This document shows, piece after piece, positions 41,253-51,570 of a stretch of 64,000 bases of DNA. The stretch lies in the NCBI RefSeq assembly GCF_026262505.1, contig NC_067208.1:8627962-8691961 (forward strand), written 5' to 3'. Source of the DNA: Trichomonas vaginalis G3 (Eukaryota > Parabasalia > Trichomonadida > Trichomonadidae). A program made the translations under genes and the position numbers. The stretch's first letter is position 1. Every line of letters starts with the position of its first letter. Below the pieces are notes generated by a model, which saw only the letters and a program-made list of their open reading frames with translations, was not told the DNA's origin and did not search any database.

Positions 41253-41882
41253 CTAAAAAACAAGTTCGAAAGATTCGAAAACATCTGAAGGAGCGCACCA
41301 GTCGAATAACTCATCGATCTTAGAATTTGAGTTCTCCTCGAATATTGGAGCTGGAGTTGACTCGATTGGAGCTGGAGATGGAGCTGTGTTGAATGACTGT
41401 GGAATGGTCATATCATAGCTTATCATTGGAGGTGTTTGGACGTAAGCTGGACTAGATTGTGGAGATTTTCTTGCTTTTTTGCCTGTTCCTGTAACTAAAA
41501 AGCTTGCATTATGTGTTTTAAGAAATTCAAGTGTAACACCTCTTCTTTTAAGAACCATGTATCTAGATTTGATACTAATATCAGATCTATTATTGAAAAA
41601 TTTGGAAATAATAACCCATTTTGCTCCAAATTCTTGATATTTTTCAAGAAGAAGGATATCTTCAGCAACTGAAAATGGACTTCTGTTAATGTTTGGGTTT
41701 AAGTAGTTTTCCCATCTTTCCTTGCACTGGCGTGGATTTCTGTCACCCATCTTTTCGGAAATTAATTTCCAATTCAACTCTGAACATTCAGATATAATGG
41801 AGCAAAGTCTCATATCATCATTCTTAGTGAACTTACACTTTGGATGGGACTTTGGAGAAGAGCACATATCATCAGACATCAT
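41253..41882 (-). CDS. R2R3 Myb-like DNA-binding protein
   Basis: A 209-aa open frame with two Myb repeats near residues 17-115: first repeat KFTKNDDMRLCSII...LNWKLISEKM..RNPRQCKERWENYL; second RSPFSVAEDILLLEKY...AKWVIISKFF..RSDISIKSRYMVL. The NPRQCKERWENYLNP string is typical of c-Myb/Cdc5-type R2 recognition helices. The C-terminal half is Ser/Pro-rich and acidic with no fold. A nuclear transcription factor; trichomonads have large sets of such short Mybs, which bind MRE sites near promoters. The start MMSDDMCSSP follows a TCATTATT initiator 11 nt upstream. Confidence 0.85.
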   Translation of the reverse strand: MMSDDMCSSPKSHPKCKFTKNDDMRLCSIISECSELNWKLISEKMGDRNPRQCKERWENYLNPNINRSPFSVAEDILLLEKYQEFGAKWVIISKFFNNRSDISIKSRYMVLKRRGVTLEFLKTHNASFLVTGTGKKARKSPQSSPAYVQTPPMISYDMTIPQSFNTAPSPAPIESTPAPIFEENSNSKIDELFDWCAPSDVFESFELVF

Positions 41883-41896
41883 TCTGGAATAATGAG
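41883..41896 (-). promoter_or_regulatory. Initiator (Inr) of the Myb gene
   Basis: On the minus strand CTCATTATTCC precedes the ATG at 41882; the TCA-Y-W core puts the start site at about 41893, a leader of about 11 nt, as usual in trichomonads. Confidence 0.55.
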
Positions 41897-41904
41897 TTTT
41901 TCTT

Positions 41905-42289
41905 TCACAAAATTTTTATTTGAAAATTCCCGCTAATTGAGAGAGACTCTGAATAGCACAAAATAATAATTCTTGATAAATTTTGATAAACATGTAATGC
42001 AGAATATATGTAACTTTTTATATGAAATTCAGAGTAATAAATTTGTTTGCTATGATTTGAAAATTGAAAGATGATAAAAATTGTAGATGTTAGTATACTT
42101 GTCATAGCATTGTTAATTCTTAAAAAATAATCAACTATAATCTTATCAAAATTTTTCAAGGAATAGATTGATTTTAAGTATTAAATTAGTTTATTTATAT
42201 GATATAGATAATGTATTCGAATTGCGAATTATTGAATTCAATTTTCATTTTGGCAAAATTGCAAGAAGAATCTTAATATAAGACGAATT
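41905..42289. other. AT-rich intergenic region
   Basis: No gene seen. A frame of 84 codons on the minus strand (41905-42159) is low-complexity and unsupported. Confidence 0.5.
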
Positions 42290-42472
42290 TAAAATTTGCT
42301 AGTCTCGTCCCACTTTTCAATGCTCGATTTTTAAAAACTGTTTAAAAATGGAGCTTATATTGAAATAGTTTGTGGTAATTTTTAGTCTCTACACTATTTC
42401 AATATAAGCTCCATTTTTAAACAGTTTTTAAAAATCGAGCATTGAAAAGTGTGATGAGACTTGCAAAATTTT
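42290..42472. mobile_element. Foldback MITE with nearly perfect long arms
   Basis: Arms of about 67-79 bp (42290-42368 and 42393-42472) are inverse complements with few mismatches, around a loop of about 24 bp. The left arm includes CACTTTTCAATGCTCGATTT and GGAGCTTATATTGAAATAGT. No coding content. The arms are so alike that the element is young or recently corrected. Family unknown. Confidence 0.75.
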
Positions 42473-43667
42473 ATTTTTTGAGAAATGTTTTGAGGATATC
42501 TCACAATTAGCGGGGCCTATTCGTCTCAATTTAACTTCAATTAAAATGATGGGCAATTATATTTTTTACAATTTACCAAATATAAACAATATGTAATATA
42601 GAATCGTTTAATTCATAATTTCATTAAACATATTATTTATTCAAATATTTAAGAAGAAAAAGGAGGTTTAATAATTAATTATTTAGCGGAAGTTTTGATT
42701 GATAACACATAGCAAGAAACAATTAATCAGATATGGTTCATATTAACAATTTTCAACATCATCAAAATATATTTTTAAGATTCTGGCTTCTGGCCATATT
42801 TCAATTAATAACAGCTAAATTATAGTTGGTCTTTCCCATATAATTACAAAAAATCTCTATAAAAATATTAATGAAGGTTGGTAGAAGGGATTTTTACTTG
42901 AAAATGGCAGAAACAATATATAAAAGCAATGGCATCCAAAGCTCATTCATTTTTGAAATCCAAGATTTTATATAGTAATTTTAATATTAAATTAGATACA
43001 TATATAACACTTACGAACAATTCGTCAGAATTTAAACTTTTGGGACGAATTTTTGATAATTCCCGAGAAAAACAGTAAGTAAAGCAAAAAATTGACATAA
43101 TGTAAGATTTTGAATTTTTATCGTATATGCAATAACGAGGAATGTAATATACAAAATAACGAAAGAAATTTTTTACAGTTGTAAATTTATTGTTTATTTG
43201 AAAAATTGATATCAATCAATATCTATAATGCATTTGTACATAAAATTGCGTAAATTCAAATAGAATTTGCTTTCAAATATAATCACAAGTTTTAGTTATG
43301 ATTAATAAATTTTGATACGCTAAATATTCACTTCCAAACAATATTAATAATCGTAATTTTCATTGAATTAAAGAAGTTATATAAATATTATGATAATAAG
43401 TATTATGTTGATATTCATTCAGATGATAGTTGAAGTAAAAAATTGAATATAGGCCTGTATTGTAAAAGATAATCGTTCGTCATCTTTATTGTTATATATA
43501 AAATAAAACTAAGTTTCTAATGATCAAATAATTTAATGGAAAAATTCAATGCATTTTATTGAAATTTTGAGTTTGCTTCAATTTTTTGACGCTTGTAACA
43601 TCGAATATTCCTTTGATTTTTATTCAATATGATAATGGGTTATAATATTTATTTGAATTGAAATTTT
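42473..43667. other. AT-rich intergenic region, no gene supported
   Basis: About 1.2 kb. A 90-codon minus frame (42943-43215) is rich in Phe, Ile and Tyr and looks like chance reading of AT-rich DNA. No repeat pair or RNA gene seen. Confidence 0.5.
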
Positions 43668-45095
43668 TTGTTAAAAATGTTTTGGTTGATATTATGGACA
43701 TCTTTATCTTATCAATATATCGAAGTTAACTCCCAATACTTGTTACAAAATATTACAGCAACACCAGGCGAAGAATATAGATTATCATATCCATCACGTA
43801 CAGTTCAAACAATGTATTGGATGGTTTTTTACGATCTTTCTGACCAAGATACATTAAAATATATGCCAAGGCGTGATTATTCAAACGATTGGGATGATCC
43901 ATATTGGATTACAGCAACTCGCGAAAATTTAGAAGATATTTTTCATTTAGGTATTCCTATGACATTTACTTTTAAAGTAGGCTCAGTAAAAGAAGTACCT
44001 TGCAGGGGTGGATACACACCTTATAGAAATTGCGATTCTGGAACTTTTGTTACATCAGTCACTCAATTTAGTATGGAAGGCCTTATGGAAGAGTATAACA
44101 TCGAATCTGCTGAGCATTTCTGCGTTATATTTGTTCATAAAAGTGGATCTTTTACACAAGAAGTTCCAAGTGAGAATCGATATGACGTAACTGCTCGTGA
44201 TGCTAAATCAGGACTTAGATCATCAAACTCTTTTTTTAAAGGATATACATCGGAAGCCGGATATACTTCAATTTTCCTTATTTTTAATTTAACGTCAGAA
44301 AATCCTATTTCTTCGTTTGATTTTACATTTACTGATGCTGTAACTATTTTCGGTACTCATACTTACCGTGACTTAGATGATATTAATAATCTTCCGCCAA
44401 CCCCAGCCCCATCTCCTGAGCCAACACCTCAAACACCAGCACCTACTGATCCTACCCCAGCCCCAACTGATCCAACTCCCGAGCCAACACCCCAAACTCC
44501 AGCACCTACTGATCCAACTCCTGAGCCAACACCGAGGACTCCTGAGCCAACGCCTCAAACACCAGCACCTACTGATCCTACCCCTGAGCCAACTCCGAGA
44601 ACTCCTGAGCCAACACAAGAACAACCAATAATAAATCCGACTCCACAAACTCCAGAACCAACTACTGAGCCACCAGTAGTCAGTACGACCACAGGAACAG
44701 AAACTCCTACACCTATTCCAGGAGTTCCTGATCCAACGACTCCTTTACCTACATGGGATGGAGAATGGGAAGAAGAGCCAAACGTTATAGTAAGAGGTGA
44801 TGATATTCCGGAAATCGCAGAGACACATCCGCCAATCCAAACTAATTATATAAAGACTGAAGTATCTAAAGTCCAAACAGTAGTTACTATATCTTCGGGC
44901 ACAGTCATTGTAAGTGTAGTTGTTGTTCTAACAGTAGTTAATATCGTTAGATCTTACAAAAAAGTGAAAGATATTGTTCATGATGTCAACAACTCAGATG
45001 TTGAAGACTTCTCTTTTTCAGAATCATATACATTAGATACTATTTCCGATGAAAATAATAATAATAATAGAAATCCTTTTGTTTTGTCTGATTAA
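43668..45095 (+). CDS. Type I membrane surface protein with Pro/Thr-rich stalk
   Basis: A 475-aa open frame. A signal peptide covers residues 1-23 (MLKMFWLILWTSLSYQYIEV...); the ATG at 43677 would also serve. The ectodomain to about residue 240 has Cys-containing stretches (VPCRGGYTPYRNCDSG) and no family recognised. Then come about 100 residues of Pro/Thr repeats (TPAPTDPTPEPTPQTPAP and variants), a likely O-glycosylated stalk. One membrane helix near residues 405-427 (SGTVIVSVVVVLTVVNIV) is followed by an acidic cytoplasmic tail of about 45 residues with an Asn run. This matches the architecture of trichomonad surface glycoproteins. The repeat DNA is internally duplicated, so length variation between strains is likely. 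Confidence 0.8.
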   Translation: MLKMFWLILWTSLSYQYIEVNSQYLLQNITATPGEEYRLSYPSRTVQTMYWMVFYDLSDQDTLKYMPRRDYSNDWDDPYWITATRENLEDIFHLGIPMTFTFKVGSVKEVPCRGGYTPYRNCDSGTFVTSVTQFSMEGLMEEYNIESAEHFCVIFVHKSGSFTQEVPSENRYDVTARDAKSGLRSSNSFFKGYTSEAGYTSIFLIFNLTSENPISSFDFTFTDAVTIFGTHTYRDLDDINNLPPTPAPSPEPTPQTPAPTDPTPAPTDPTPEPTPQTPAPTDPTPEPTPRTPEPTPQTPAPTDPTPEPTPRTPEPTQEQPIINPTPQTPEPTTEPPVVSTTTGTETPTPIPGVPDPTTPLPTWDGEWEEEPNVIVRGDDIPEIAETHPPIQTNYIKTEVSKVQTVVTISSGTVIVSVVVVLTVVNIVRSYKKVKDIVHDVNNSDVEDFSFSESYTLDTISDENNNNNRNPFVLSD

Positions 45096-45481
45096 AATTT
45101 TGTTTGTATTTTTAGCATGTATATTAAAATTAACCACATTTTTACTTGATTCGTTCCAAGCCTTTATGAAATATATAGGAAATCTTGGATTCTAGATTCA
45201 CATTGAAATCTTGCAAAGGAAGCATTATGCAAATTATGACATAAACTAAATAGGCTGATGCAGGAATAAATTTTCTATCCGCTTAAAAATGTGTTTATCC
45301 GATATATTTTCCGGTTCATTATGTAATTTTGATATAATACGCCCGCTATAATGATGAAAGAAATCAAGATATGATATATATAATGATTTTATCATTAATG
45401 CTTAAATTAGATCAATAGAATTTCGTTATGTCAGATATAATTGGTAAAAAAAATTAAAATAATTAAAAGATAAGACATGGT
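45096..45481. other. Intergenic region, no gene seen
   Basis: AT-rich spacer downstream of the surface gene and of the H4 gene (convergent 3' ends). No histone 3' stem-loop was recognised just after the H4 stop. Confidence 0.5.
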
Positions 45482-45918
<437 letters not shown>

Positions 45919-46335
45919 ATGGCTCGTACAAAGCAGACAGCTAGAAAGTCCACAGGTGGCAAGACCCCACGTAAGTCCCTCGGTGCCAAGGCCGCTCGTA
46001 AGTCAACACCAACAATCGATTCCCAGGGAGCAAAGAAGCAGCACCGTTTCCGCCCAGGTACAGTCGCTCTTCGTGAAATCCGTAAGTACCAGAAGTCTAC
46101 AGATCTTCTTATCCGTAAGCTCCCATTCCAACGTCTTGTCAGAGAAATCGCTTCTGGCTTCCGTGGTGATCTTCGTTTCCAGTCCTCCGCTATCGCTGCC
46201 CTCCAGGAAGCTTCTGAAGCTTACCTTGTCGGCCTCTTCGAAGACACAAACCTTTGCGCTATCCATGCTAACCGTGTTACAATTATGGAACGTGATGTTC
46301 AACTTGCTCAGCGCATCCGTGGTGAGCGTAACTAA
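45919..46335 (+). CDS. Histone H3
   Basis: A 138-aa open frame. The N-terminal tail [20 protein letters not shown] keeps K4, K9, K14 and K18; the fold contains [36 protein letters not shown] and [19 protein letters not shown], ending RIRGERN. The tail-to-fold linker ([16 protein letters not shown]) differs from the usual SAPATGGVKKPHR and the protein is two residues longer than canonical H3, as in other deep-branching eukaryotes. GC-rich codon use marks strong expression. Paired with H4 for the H3-H4 tetramer. Confidence 0.97.
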   Translation: MARTKQTARKSTGGKTPRKSLGAKAARKSTPTIDSQGAKKQHRFRPGTVALREIRKYQKSTDLLIRKLPFQRLVREIASGFRGDLRFQSSAIAALQEASEAYLVGLFEDTNLCAIHANRVTIMERDVQLAQRIRGERN

Positions 46336-46505
46336 ACATACTTTACCGCTTATTTGATTCATTTACAAATCTTTTTTCGGTAATATTTAAAATATATTTT
46401 TTATTTAATCTTTATTATTGATTTAAATAAGATTAACGCGTATGTGAAAGGTTTTATAATAATATTTTACTTAACAGAGAGAGAAAAAAAATATAACAAA
46501 ATAAT

Positions 46506-48065
46506 TTAAAAATTATCAAAATCCATTTCTTGGAGTTGCTTGAAAAGCTCGGAGGATTGTTTTTGAGGCTTCAGAGGAGCTCTGTGTAAAAAGATCCATA
46601 CATTAGTGTCCTTATTTTTAGAATACATGTCGCAGAAGTACAAAGAGTATTCTAATATCTTTATTGGATCTGATTTATTAACAAATTTATCAAGTGCACT
46701 CATTACTTCTCCAATATCAAAATTCATTTCACCTAAAATTGTCGGAAAACCAAGAATAAGTAATGCAGATGTAAAGAATACAATAAATGTATAAGGGCAT
46801 TCACTTGAATAAAAAGTATCCCAAAGTCTATAAACATTATTTGGAAATTCTCTTTTCATTTGCAAAAGGAAGTAACGATAAACTACAATGAGTTCAGTAT
46901 AGTTATAATTAATGAGGAATTGTTTGAGTGATGGATGGATTGAAGCAATAACATAATAAACTCTTTGTGCTAAATGACTTTGCTCAGCAGAAAGGTCTTG
47001 GAATATATTAGTATGGTTACTGATTTTAAGGCAGTTAACAAAATTCCAAAATATCATACTTTGGGCTTCAGAAGTTGGAAGATTTTCTCCATTAAATAAA
47101 ACTACAGAATCCTGTTGAACTTCTTTGAAATAAACACGCATAAAAAGTGATGCATAGTCTCCCATTCCTTGTACGAACCCTGTATTTGAATTATAAATTG
47201 AATAACAGCGTAAAACGGTTTCTAAGAATTTATGTGCTGGAGAATTATCTGCTTTGAACATTTCAGTACCTCTGTCTGTTCTTTTGACATCATTTGAAAT
47301 GATATCAACAGAATAAGCAAATTTCTTTTGTTCTGGGATTTGTTCAATCTGCTGCAGAAGAATCTTGTATTTCTCGTATTGTTCATTGACTTTCTTCTTG
47401 TTTTCTTCAGATGTTTTAAGAGGGTCGTAATATTCAAATAAATATAACCAAATATAGGGTCTTGCTTCATCTTCAATGCCTGAAAAATAGATCTCTGACT
47501 TTAACTCCTGGAAATTATTGAGAACTCCTTTTTCATCAAATAAATTAGTGAAATGTTCCAATGAAATTGGAGCTTTTCTTTTAGACAAAATAGGAGGTAG
47601 GGAAGATTCGATTTTTGAACAAACTGCATTATGAACAATAGCATAATAAAGTAATCCTAAACTTTTCTCATTTGGAACATTTTTTGAAATTTTGTAAATA
47701 AAATCTGATGATTGTGTAATAATATGATCTTTTACAAGTTTATTTAGCGCTTCTGATACTTCTGATGCATCTCCATCTAAAATCTGGAAATTTAGATTAT
47801 AATTTGTTGTTGGAATATCAAATATAAGGCTGCATTTAGATTCTTTCGAATTTTTAACTGTTATTGTTGACGATTCTTTAATGTTAAATGTAAATGATGA
47901 ATTCTCTACGTTGCATTTTTTTATATCGAAATCTTTCTTAGAAGATGATTCAAATTTAACAAATGTGTTGGTATCATTTCGATATATTGATACTTTTCCA
48001 TGACTTTCTTTGTCGTTAAATATCTTAAGTAATGAATTTTTCTCATTCAAATAAATTTCATTCAT
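46506..48065 (-). CDS. TBC-domain Rab GTPase-activating protein
   Basis: A 519-aa open frame. The N-terminal about 180 residues form a beta-rich region with no recognised domain. The TBC domain follows at about 190-450: GIEDEARPYIWLYLFEYYDP (motif A-like), IISNDVKRTDRGTEMF with the catalytic Arg finger of IxxDxxR, and NTGFVQGMGDYASLFM with the Gln finger of YxQGM, then FWNFVNCL. Both fingers are present, so it should be active as a GAP that returns Rab GTPases to the GDP form on cytosolic membranes. The layout is like TBC1D15/Gyp7. The start follows a TCATTA initiator. Confidence 0.9.
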   Translation of the reverse strand: MNEIYLNEKNSLLKIFNDKESHGKVSIYRNDTNTFVKFESSSKKDFDIKKCNVENSSFTFNIKESSTITVKNSKESKCSLIFDIPTTNYNLNFQILDGDASEVSEALNKLVKDHIITQSSDFIYKISKNVPNEKSLGLLYYAIVHNAVCSKIESSLPPILSKRKAPISLEHFTNLFDEKGVLNNFQELKSEIYFSGIEDEARPYIWLYLFEYYDPLKTSEENKKKVNEQYEKYKILLQQIEQIPEQKKFAYSVDIISNDVKRTDRGTEMFKADNSPAHKFLETVLRCYSIYNSNTGFVQGMGDYASLFMRVYFKEVQQDSVVLFNGENLPTSEAQSMIFWNFVNCLKISNHTNIFQDLSAEQSHLAQRVYYVIASIHPSLKQFLINYNYTELIVVYRYFLLQMKREFPNNVYRLWDTFYSSECPYTFIVFFTSALLILGFPTILGEMNFDIGEVMSALDKFVNKSDPIKILEYSLYFCDMYSKNKDTNVWIFLHRAPLKPQKQSSELFKQLQEMDFDNF

Positions 48066-48068
48066 AAT

Positions 48069-48074
48069 TAATGA
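48069..48074 (-). promoter_or_regulatory. Initiator (Inr) of the TBC gene
   Basis: TCATTA on the minus strand, A+1 near 48072, 7 nt before the ATG at 48065. It fits the trichomonad TCA-Y-W initiator. Confidence 0.5.
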
Positions 48075-48166
48075 CTTATTAACACTAGATTATGCTTATA
48101 TGTATTCTAAATATTTTAGTAATATTGTTAAAAACTATTAAAAATAAAGAAAGTTTACAAAAATTT

Positions 48167-48472
48167 TTAGAACCATCTCTTTTTCGGAGTTGGAGTTGGT
48201 GTAGGTGTTTTAACTGGTGATGGAGATGGTGTAGGAGTCATATCAATGCAGATATCCTCATCAACTTTCACATGATTCGCTGAAGATTTTCCAAACAAGA
48301 AATAAACAGCAAATATGGCACAAGCAATCAAGGCCAAACCGATAATTATCAATTTCGGATTGAATCCAGTGGAAGATTTTTGTGAATTTTGACCATTTCT
48401 TGATGATCTCTCTCCTTTTGAGTCTTTCTTGTAATTACCTATATCTCTACTAATAATATTTCCATTTTCATC
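48167..48472 (-). other. In-frame membrane-anchor tail beyond a TGA
   Basis: Directly after the TGA of the 48473-49777 gene the same frame stays open for 101 codons to a stop at 48167. It starts DENGNIISRDIGNYKKDSKG, continuing the style of the upstream protein (compare DANGNPISPRNKSRR), and has a membrane helix LIIIGLALIACAIFAVYFLF and a short tail rich in Thr/Pro (TPTPSPSPVKTPTPTPTP). A start of its own (the ATG at 48352, inside the helix) is unlikely. It is either the lost C-terminal end of the upstream gene or is reached by reading through the TGA. Confidence 0.65.
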
Positions 48473-49777
48473 TCATATTTCGTCATTTGAATTAAAATCA
48501 GCAGAAAATCCATCTCCTTTTGAAGAATTAGGTCCTTTGGAGCCGTTCTTTCTTGAATGGACGCCATTTCCTGCTATTCCATCTTCATTTCCTTCATTAC
48601 CATTATTATTTGAATTATTTGATCTTCTGGACTTGTTTCTTGGACTAATAGGGTTTCCATTAGCATCCTTTAATGATTCGCTGTTGTTTCTTCCTGATCT
48701 GTGATGTCTACGAGGAGAATTATTTCCATCTTTGGAATTATTTGGATCAACACTGTAATAATCATCATAATAGTCATCATTTGTGTCATTTCCATTTGTA
48801 CCGTTATTCTTTCCACTTCCATTTCTTCCTTTTCCTCTTGAAGACCTTTGATTTTCTGATTTTCCGTTTTTGTCTGAATTTTCAGGGCCATTGTTCTTAG
48901 AATTATTTGGATTGTTCGATCCCTTGAAAAATCCGAAGATTCCGCCTCCGAAATTGGAATTATTATTTCCATCGGAATTATCATTGGATTTTCCATTAGA
49001 ATTAGATCCATTATTATTTTTACTGTTGTTGGATCCATTCTTTGAACCTTTCTTCGAATTATTTCCTTCAATTCTATTTCCTGCGGAATCGTATTCATAA
49101 GAATCATCATTATCATTATTATTGCCATTCTTAGACTTTCTACCACCTTTTGATCTGAATGCTGGTGGTATTTCGCTTTCAGAAACTCCAGTAATTTCAT
49201 CAACTATTGTCGATTGACAGTAATCAGCATCATTGAAGCCAGATAGGTTAGACGTAATGGCAACATGAGGAATAACAAAGCTGTTTAAGTCAGAAAGGGC
49301 TTCAAGAGAGACTAAATCTTTAATTGGAGGATTTTGTAATGTTTGCAATGAATTCATCTGTTTTGATGCTTCTTCGGCACGTTCGTTAGCAAAATCGGAG
49401 TATTTCGCTTCAATCTTCTTAGTTACATCATTATAATGAAGAGTTTCGTTGATTTCACGCCAGCGTTGACGTAACATTTCGCGCTTCCACCATGAAAAGA
49501 CTGGTGACATCTTTATCTTTCTTAACTTTGGATTGCTGCCTTTATCTCCAAGATGTTCAAGAACGTATTGTAATTGAACGTGTCGATTGTATTCCATAGA
49601 AAGTTCAACCCATAATAATCCGTTGCGTTTGTATTTAATTGTTTCGTTTTTCTGTTTTTCGACGTCATCCATGGATTCAAACTGTGTGTTAATTTCATCT
49701 AATTTGCCTTTAACTTCCTTTAGGTTACTAAGTGATAATGAGCATACATGGATTGGTGATCGCTGTTTACTGCTCAT
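48473..49777 (-). CDS. Low-complexity Asn/Gly/Ser-rich protein, 434 aa to first TGA
   Basis: The N-terminal about 180 residues look folded and helical (LKEVKGKLDEINTQFESMDD, then VFSWWKREMLRQRWREINE), followed by about 250 residues rich in Asn, Ser, Gly, Lys and Asp (NSKKGSKNGSNNSKNNNGSN). The frame ends at a TGA (48473-48475), but a 101-codon extension with a membrane anchor follows in phase. If read through, the product would be a tail-anchored or C-terminally anchored protein of about 536 residues. No family is recognised for the N-terminal region; a coiled-coil membrane-traffic protein would fit but is a guess. Confidence 0.65.
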   Translation of the reverse strand: MSSKQRSPIHVCSLSLSNLKEVKGKLDEINTQFESMDDVEKQKNETIKYKRNGLLWVELSMEYNRHVQLQYVLEHLGDKGSNPKLRKIKMSPVFSWWKREMLRQRWREINETLHYNDVTKKIEAKYSDFANERAEEASKQMNSLQTLQNPPIKDLVSLEALSDLNSFVIPHVAITSNLSGFNDADYCQSTIVDEITGVSESEIPPAFRSKGGRKSKNGNNNDNDDSYEYDSAGNRIEGNNSKKGSKNGSNNSKNNNGSNSNGKSNDNSDGNNNSNFGGGIFGFFKGSNNPNNSKNNGPENSDKNGKSENQRSSRGKGRNGSGKNNGTNGNDTNDDYYDDYYSVDPNNSKDGNNSPRRHHRSGRNNSESLKDANGNPISPRNKSRRSNNSNNNGNEGNEDGIAGNGVHSRKNGSKGPNSSKGDGFSADFNSNDEI

Positions 49778-50241
49778 TCTCTAAAACAGATAAATTGAAT
49801 TTATTGTAGCGTTAATTTACATCTTCTCAAATTTACCTGCTCTGAAATTCATCTGTTGTTACAACGTGTGATATTAACAATAAATATTGATTTAGAACTT
49901 GGGAAATATGTTGGATATCGATATAATTTCATCATTACTCAAAGAAATTAAATTCGATAAAATTTCTTTTAGCACTAATAACAAAATTGAGCCTATACTA
50001 TTTTTAATTGTTACATTTACATTATTTTAGCACTAGTTCAGTAACTGTTTATTCATTTTTCAGAAAAGATTAATCAAACCTCAGCTGAAAATATGATATA
50101 TAATAGAAGAAGTAGAAATAGCTAACTAAAATAGTAGAGAAATGAAATATATGGAGAACTGTTCAGCTCAATTTGAATGAAAATGTCTATCAAATATTTC
50201 AAAAAATAAAAAATGATTTTATTGAAGCTTCGAGGGTTCAT
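49778..50241. other. Intergenic region, no gene seen
   Basis: AT-rich spacer upstream of the 49777 gene and downstream of beta-helix copy G. Confidence 0.5.
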
Positions 50242-51276
50242 TTATTTTTTCAAGTTCAAAAAGGTTTCAAGAATAACACTAAAAGGAAGGAATTTTTTCT
50301 TTTTCTTTTTTGATCGAATTAAAACTTGTTCAATTGAAGGGAATTCAAATGAAAATGGATGTTCTGCTTCACATTCACCTAATGAAAGAAGTTCAAGTGT
50401 TAGGTCAAATGAATTTGTAGTCATTTCATCTGTAATGATATATTACCAAAAACAAAATTTTTTGCAGTTAAATTATCTCCACAGCAGTGAATAACTGTAA
50501 TTGTACCCTCAGCTGCACCAAAAGTACAAGTTGCATTGTTTCCAAAAAAATACATTCTGAAACAGTAACAGCCGTTGATCGATAAGAAATTGTAATAAGA
50601 CCGTAATATGAATTATCAATTTTACATGAGTTGTTTTTGAAAATTGATTCTTTGATAAATGAATTTGGTATCCTATCATGAATCATGCATCTAGCACCTG
50701 ATTCATGATTATCATTAGAAATGAAACAACAATAGCTAACATAAGCTGTTTTTTGATTAAATTTATAACCAGCATATTCTTTAGCTCTTGCATTAGAGAT
50801 GTTTGTAGAATAAAGAGTTTTATCTCCATAAATATGGAATATACTAGCAGATCCAATATTGTCTTGTCCGCTTTGATAGAGAGAACTTAAGTTGACAAAA
50901 TTCTTGTTATTTGTGCCAACATCTGTGTATGAATGCTGTCCAGCATTTGCTGCATAACATTTAATGGTGCAAAATCGGTCTTGGACAATAGAACTTCCAC
51001 CTTGGAAGCAGATGCAGCCACCATTTCCTTCATTTTGTGCAACGTTTGTATATGTACATATTGAATGTAGTAATTTAATGGAATTGATATTGCAATTAAT
51101 GACATTCTCTGAAAAATCTTTGAAATTTGAAGATAATATAAAGAAATCCGAGGAAAATGTTGGACGTGAATTATTTGTAATGGTAGTATACTTTTCCGCT
51201 GGCTTTCCGTAATATTCTTCCCATATGTCATTTGGAACGCCAGCTTCATTGAAAGCTAGATTTCCGAATAAATTTT
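50242..51276 (-). pseudogene. Beta-helix family copy G (minus strand)
   Basis: Nearly full-length copy on the opposite strand, 13 kb from the main array: NDIWEEYYGKPAEKY, NVINCNINSIKLLHS, GGCICFQGGSSIVQDRF, SLYQSGQDNIGS, YCCFISNDNHESGARC, SIFKNNSCK, AVTVSECIF and LTLELLSLGECEAEHPF. It has at least two frameshifts and an altered C-terminal end rich in Lys. No ATG is visible at the family's start position. Element 2 begins within about 300 bp of its 5' end. Confidence 0.75.
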
Positions 51277-51570
51277 CAATAAAAAAAGGAACTTCCTTTT
51301 TCCAAATTTCAATGAATTTGAGGAGAAAAAAAAAACTTTGGAAAATAGATTTTTATATTTAACCTCTATCCGTTCAACTAATATCTCTTAGATGGATGAA
51401 AATCTGTGTTTACAATTAGTAGTAGGATAGGACGGGTTGTGTGACTTTTTTTGTTACATCTATATATAGACGATGCATTAAAATATATTTATTTATAAAT
51501 CATTAAAAAAATTAACATTAATTTTAAAATAATTTATTTTTTTATCTTTTATAAAAGAAGCTATATATAG

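Noticed and set aside
42943-43215. 90-codon minus frame
   Set aside because: Phe/Ile/Tyr-rich low-complexity reading of AT-rich DNA with no recognisable family.
44373-44648. Trp/Arg/Cys-rich minus frame opposite the Pro/Thr stalk
   Set aside because: Shadow of the repeat codons of the surface protein.
48167-48352. 61-aa tail as an independent small membrane protein
   Set aside because: Its ATG lies inside the membrane helix, and the frame continues upstream without a stop to the TGA of the preceding gene.
51421-51445. AGTAGGATAGGACGGG as possible left tip of Maverick 2
   Set aside because: It starts with AG as Polinton tips often do, but the right end is outside the window and no target duplication can be checked.
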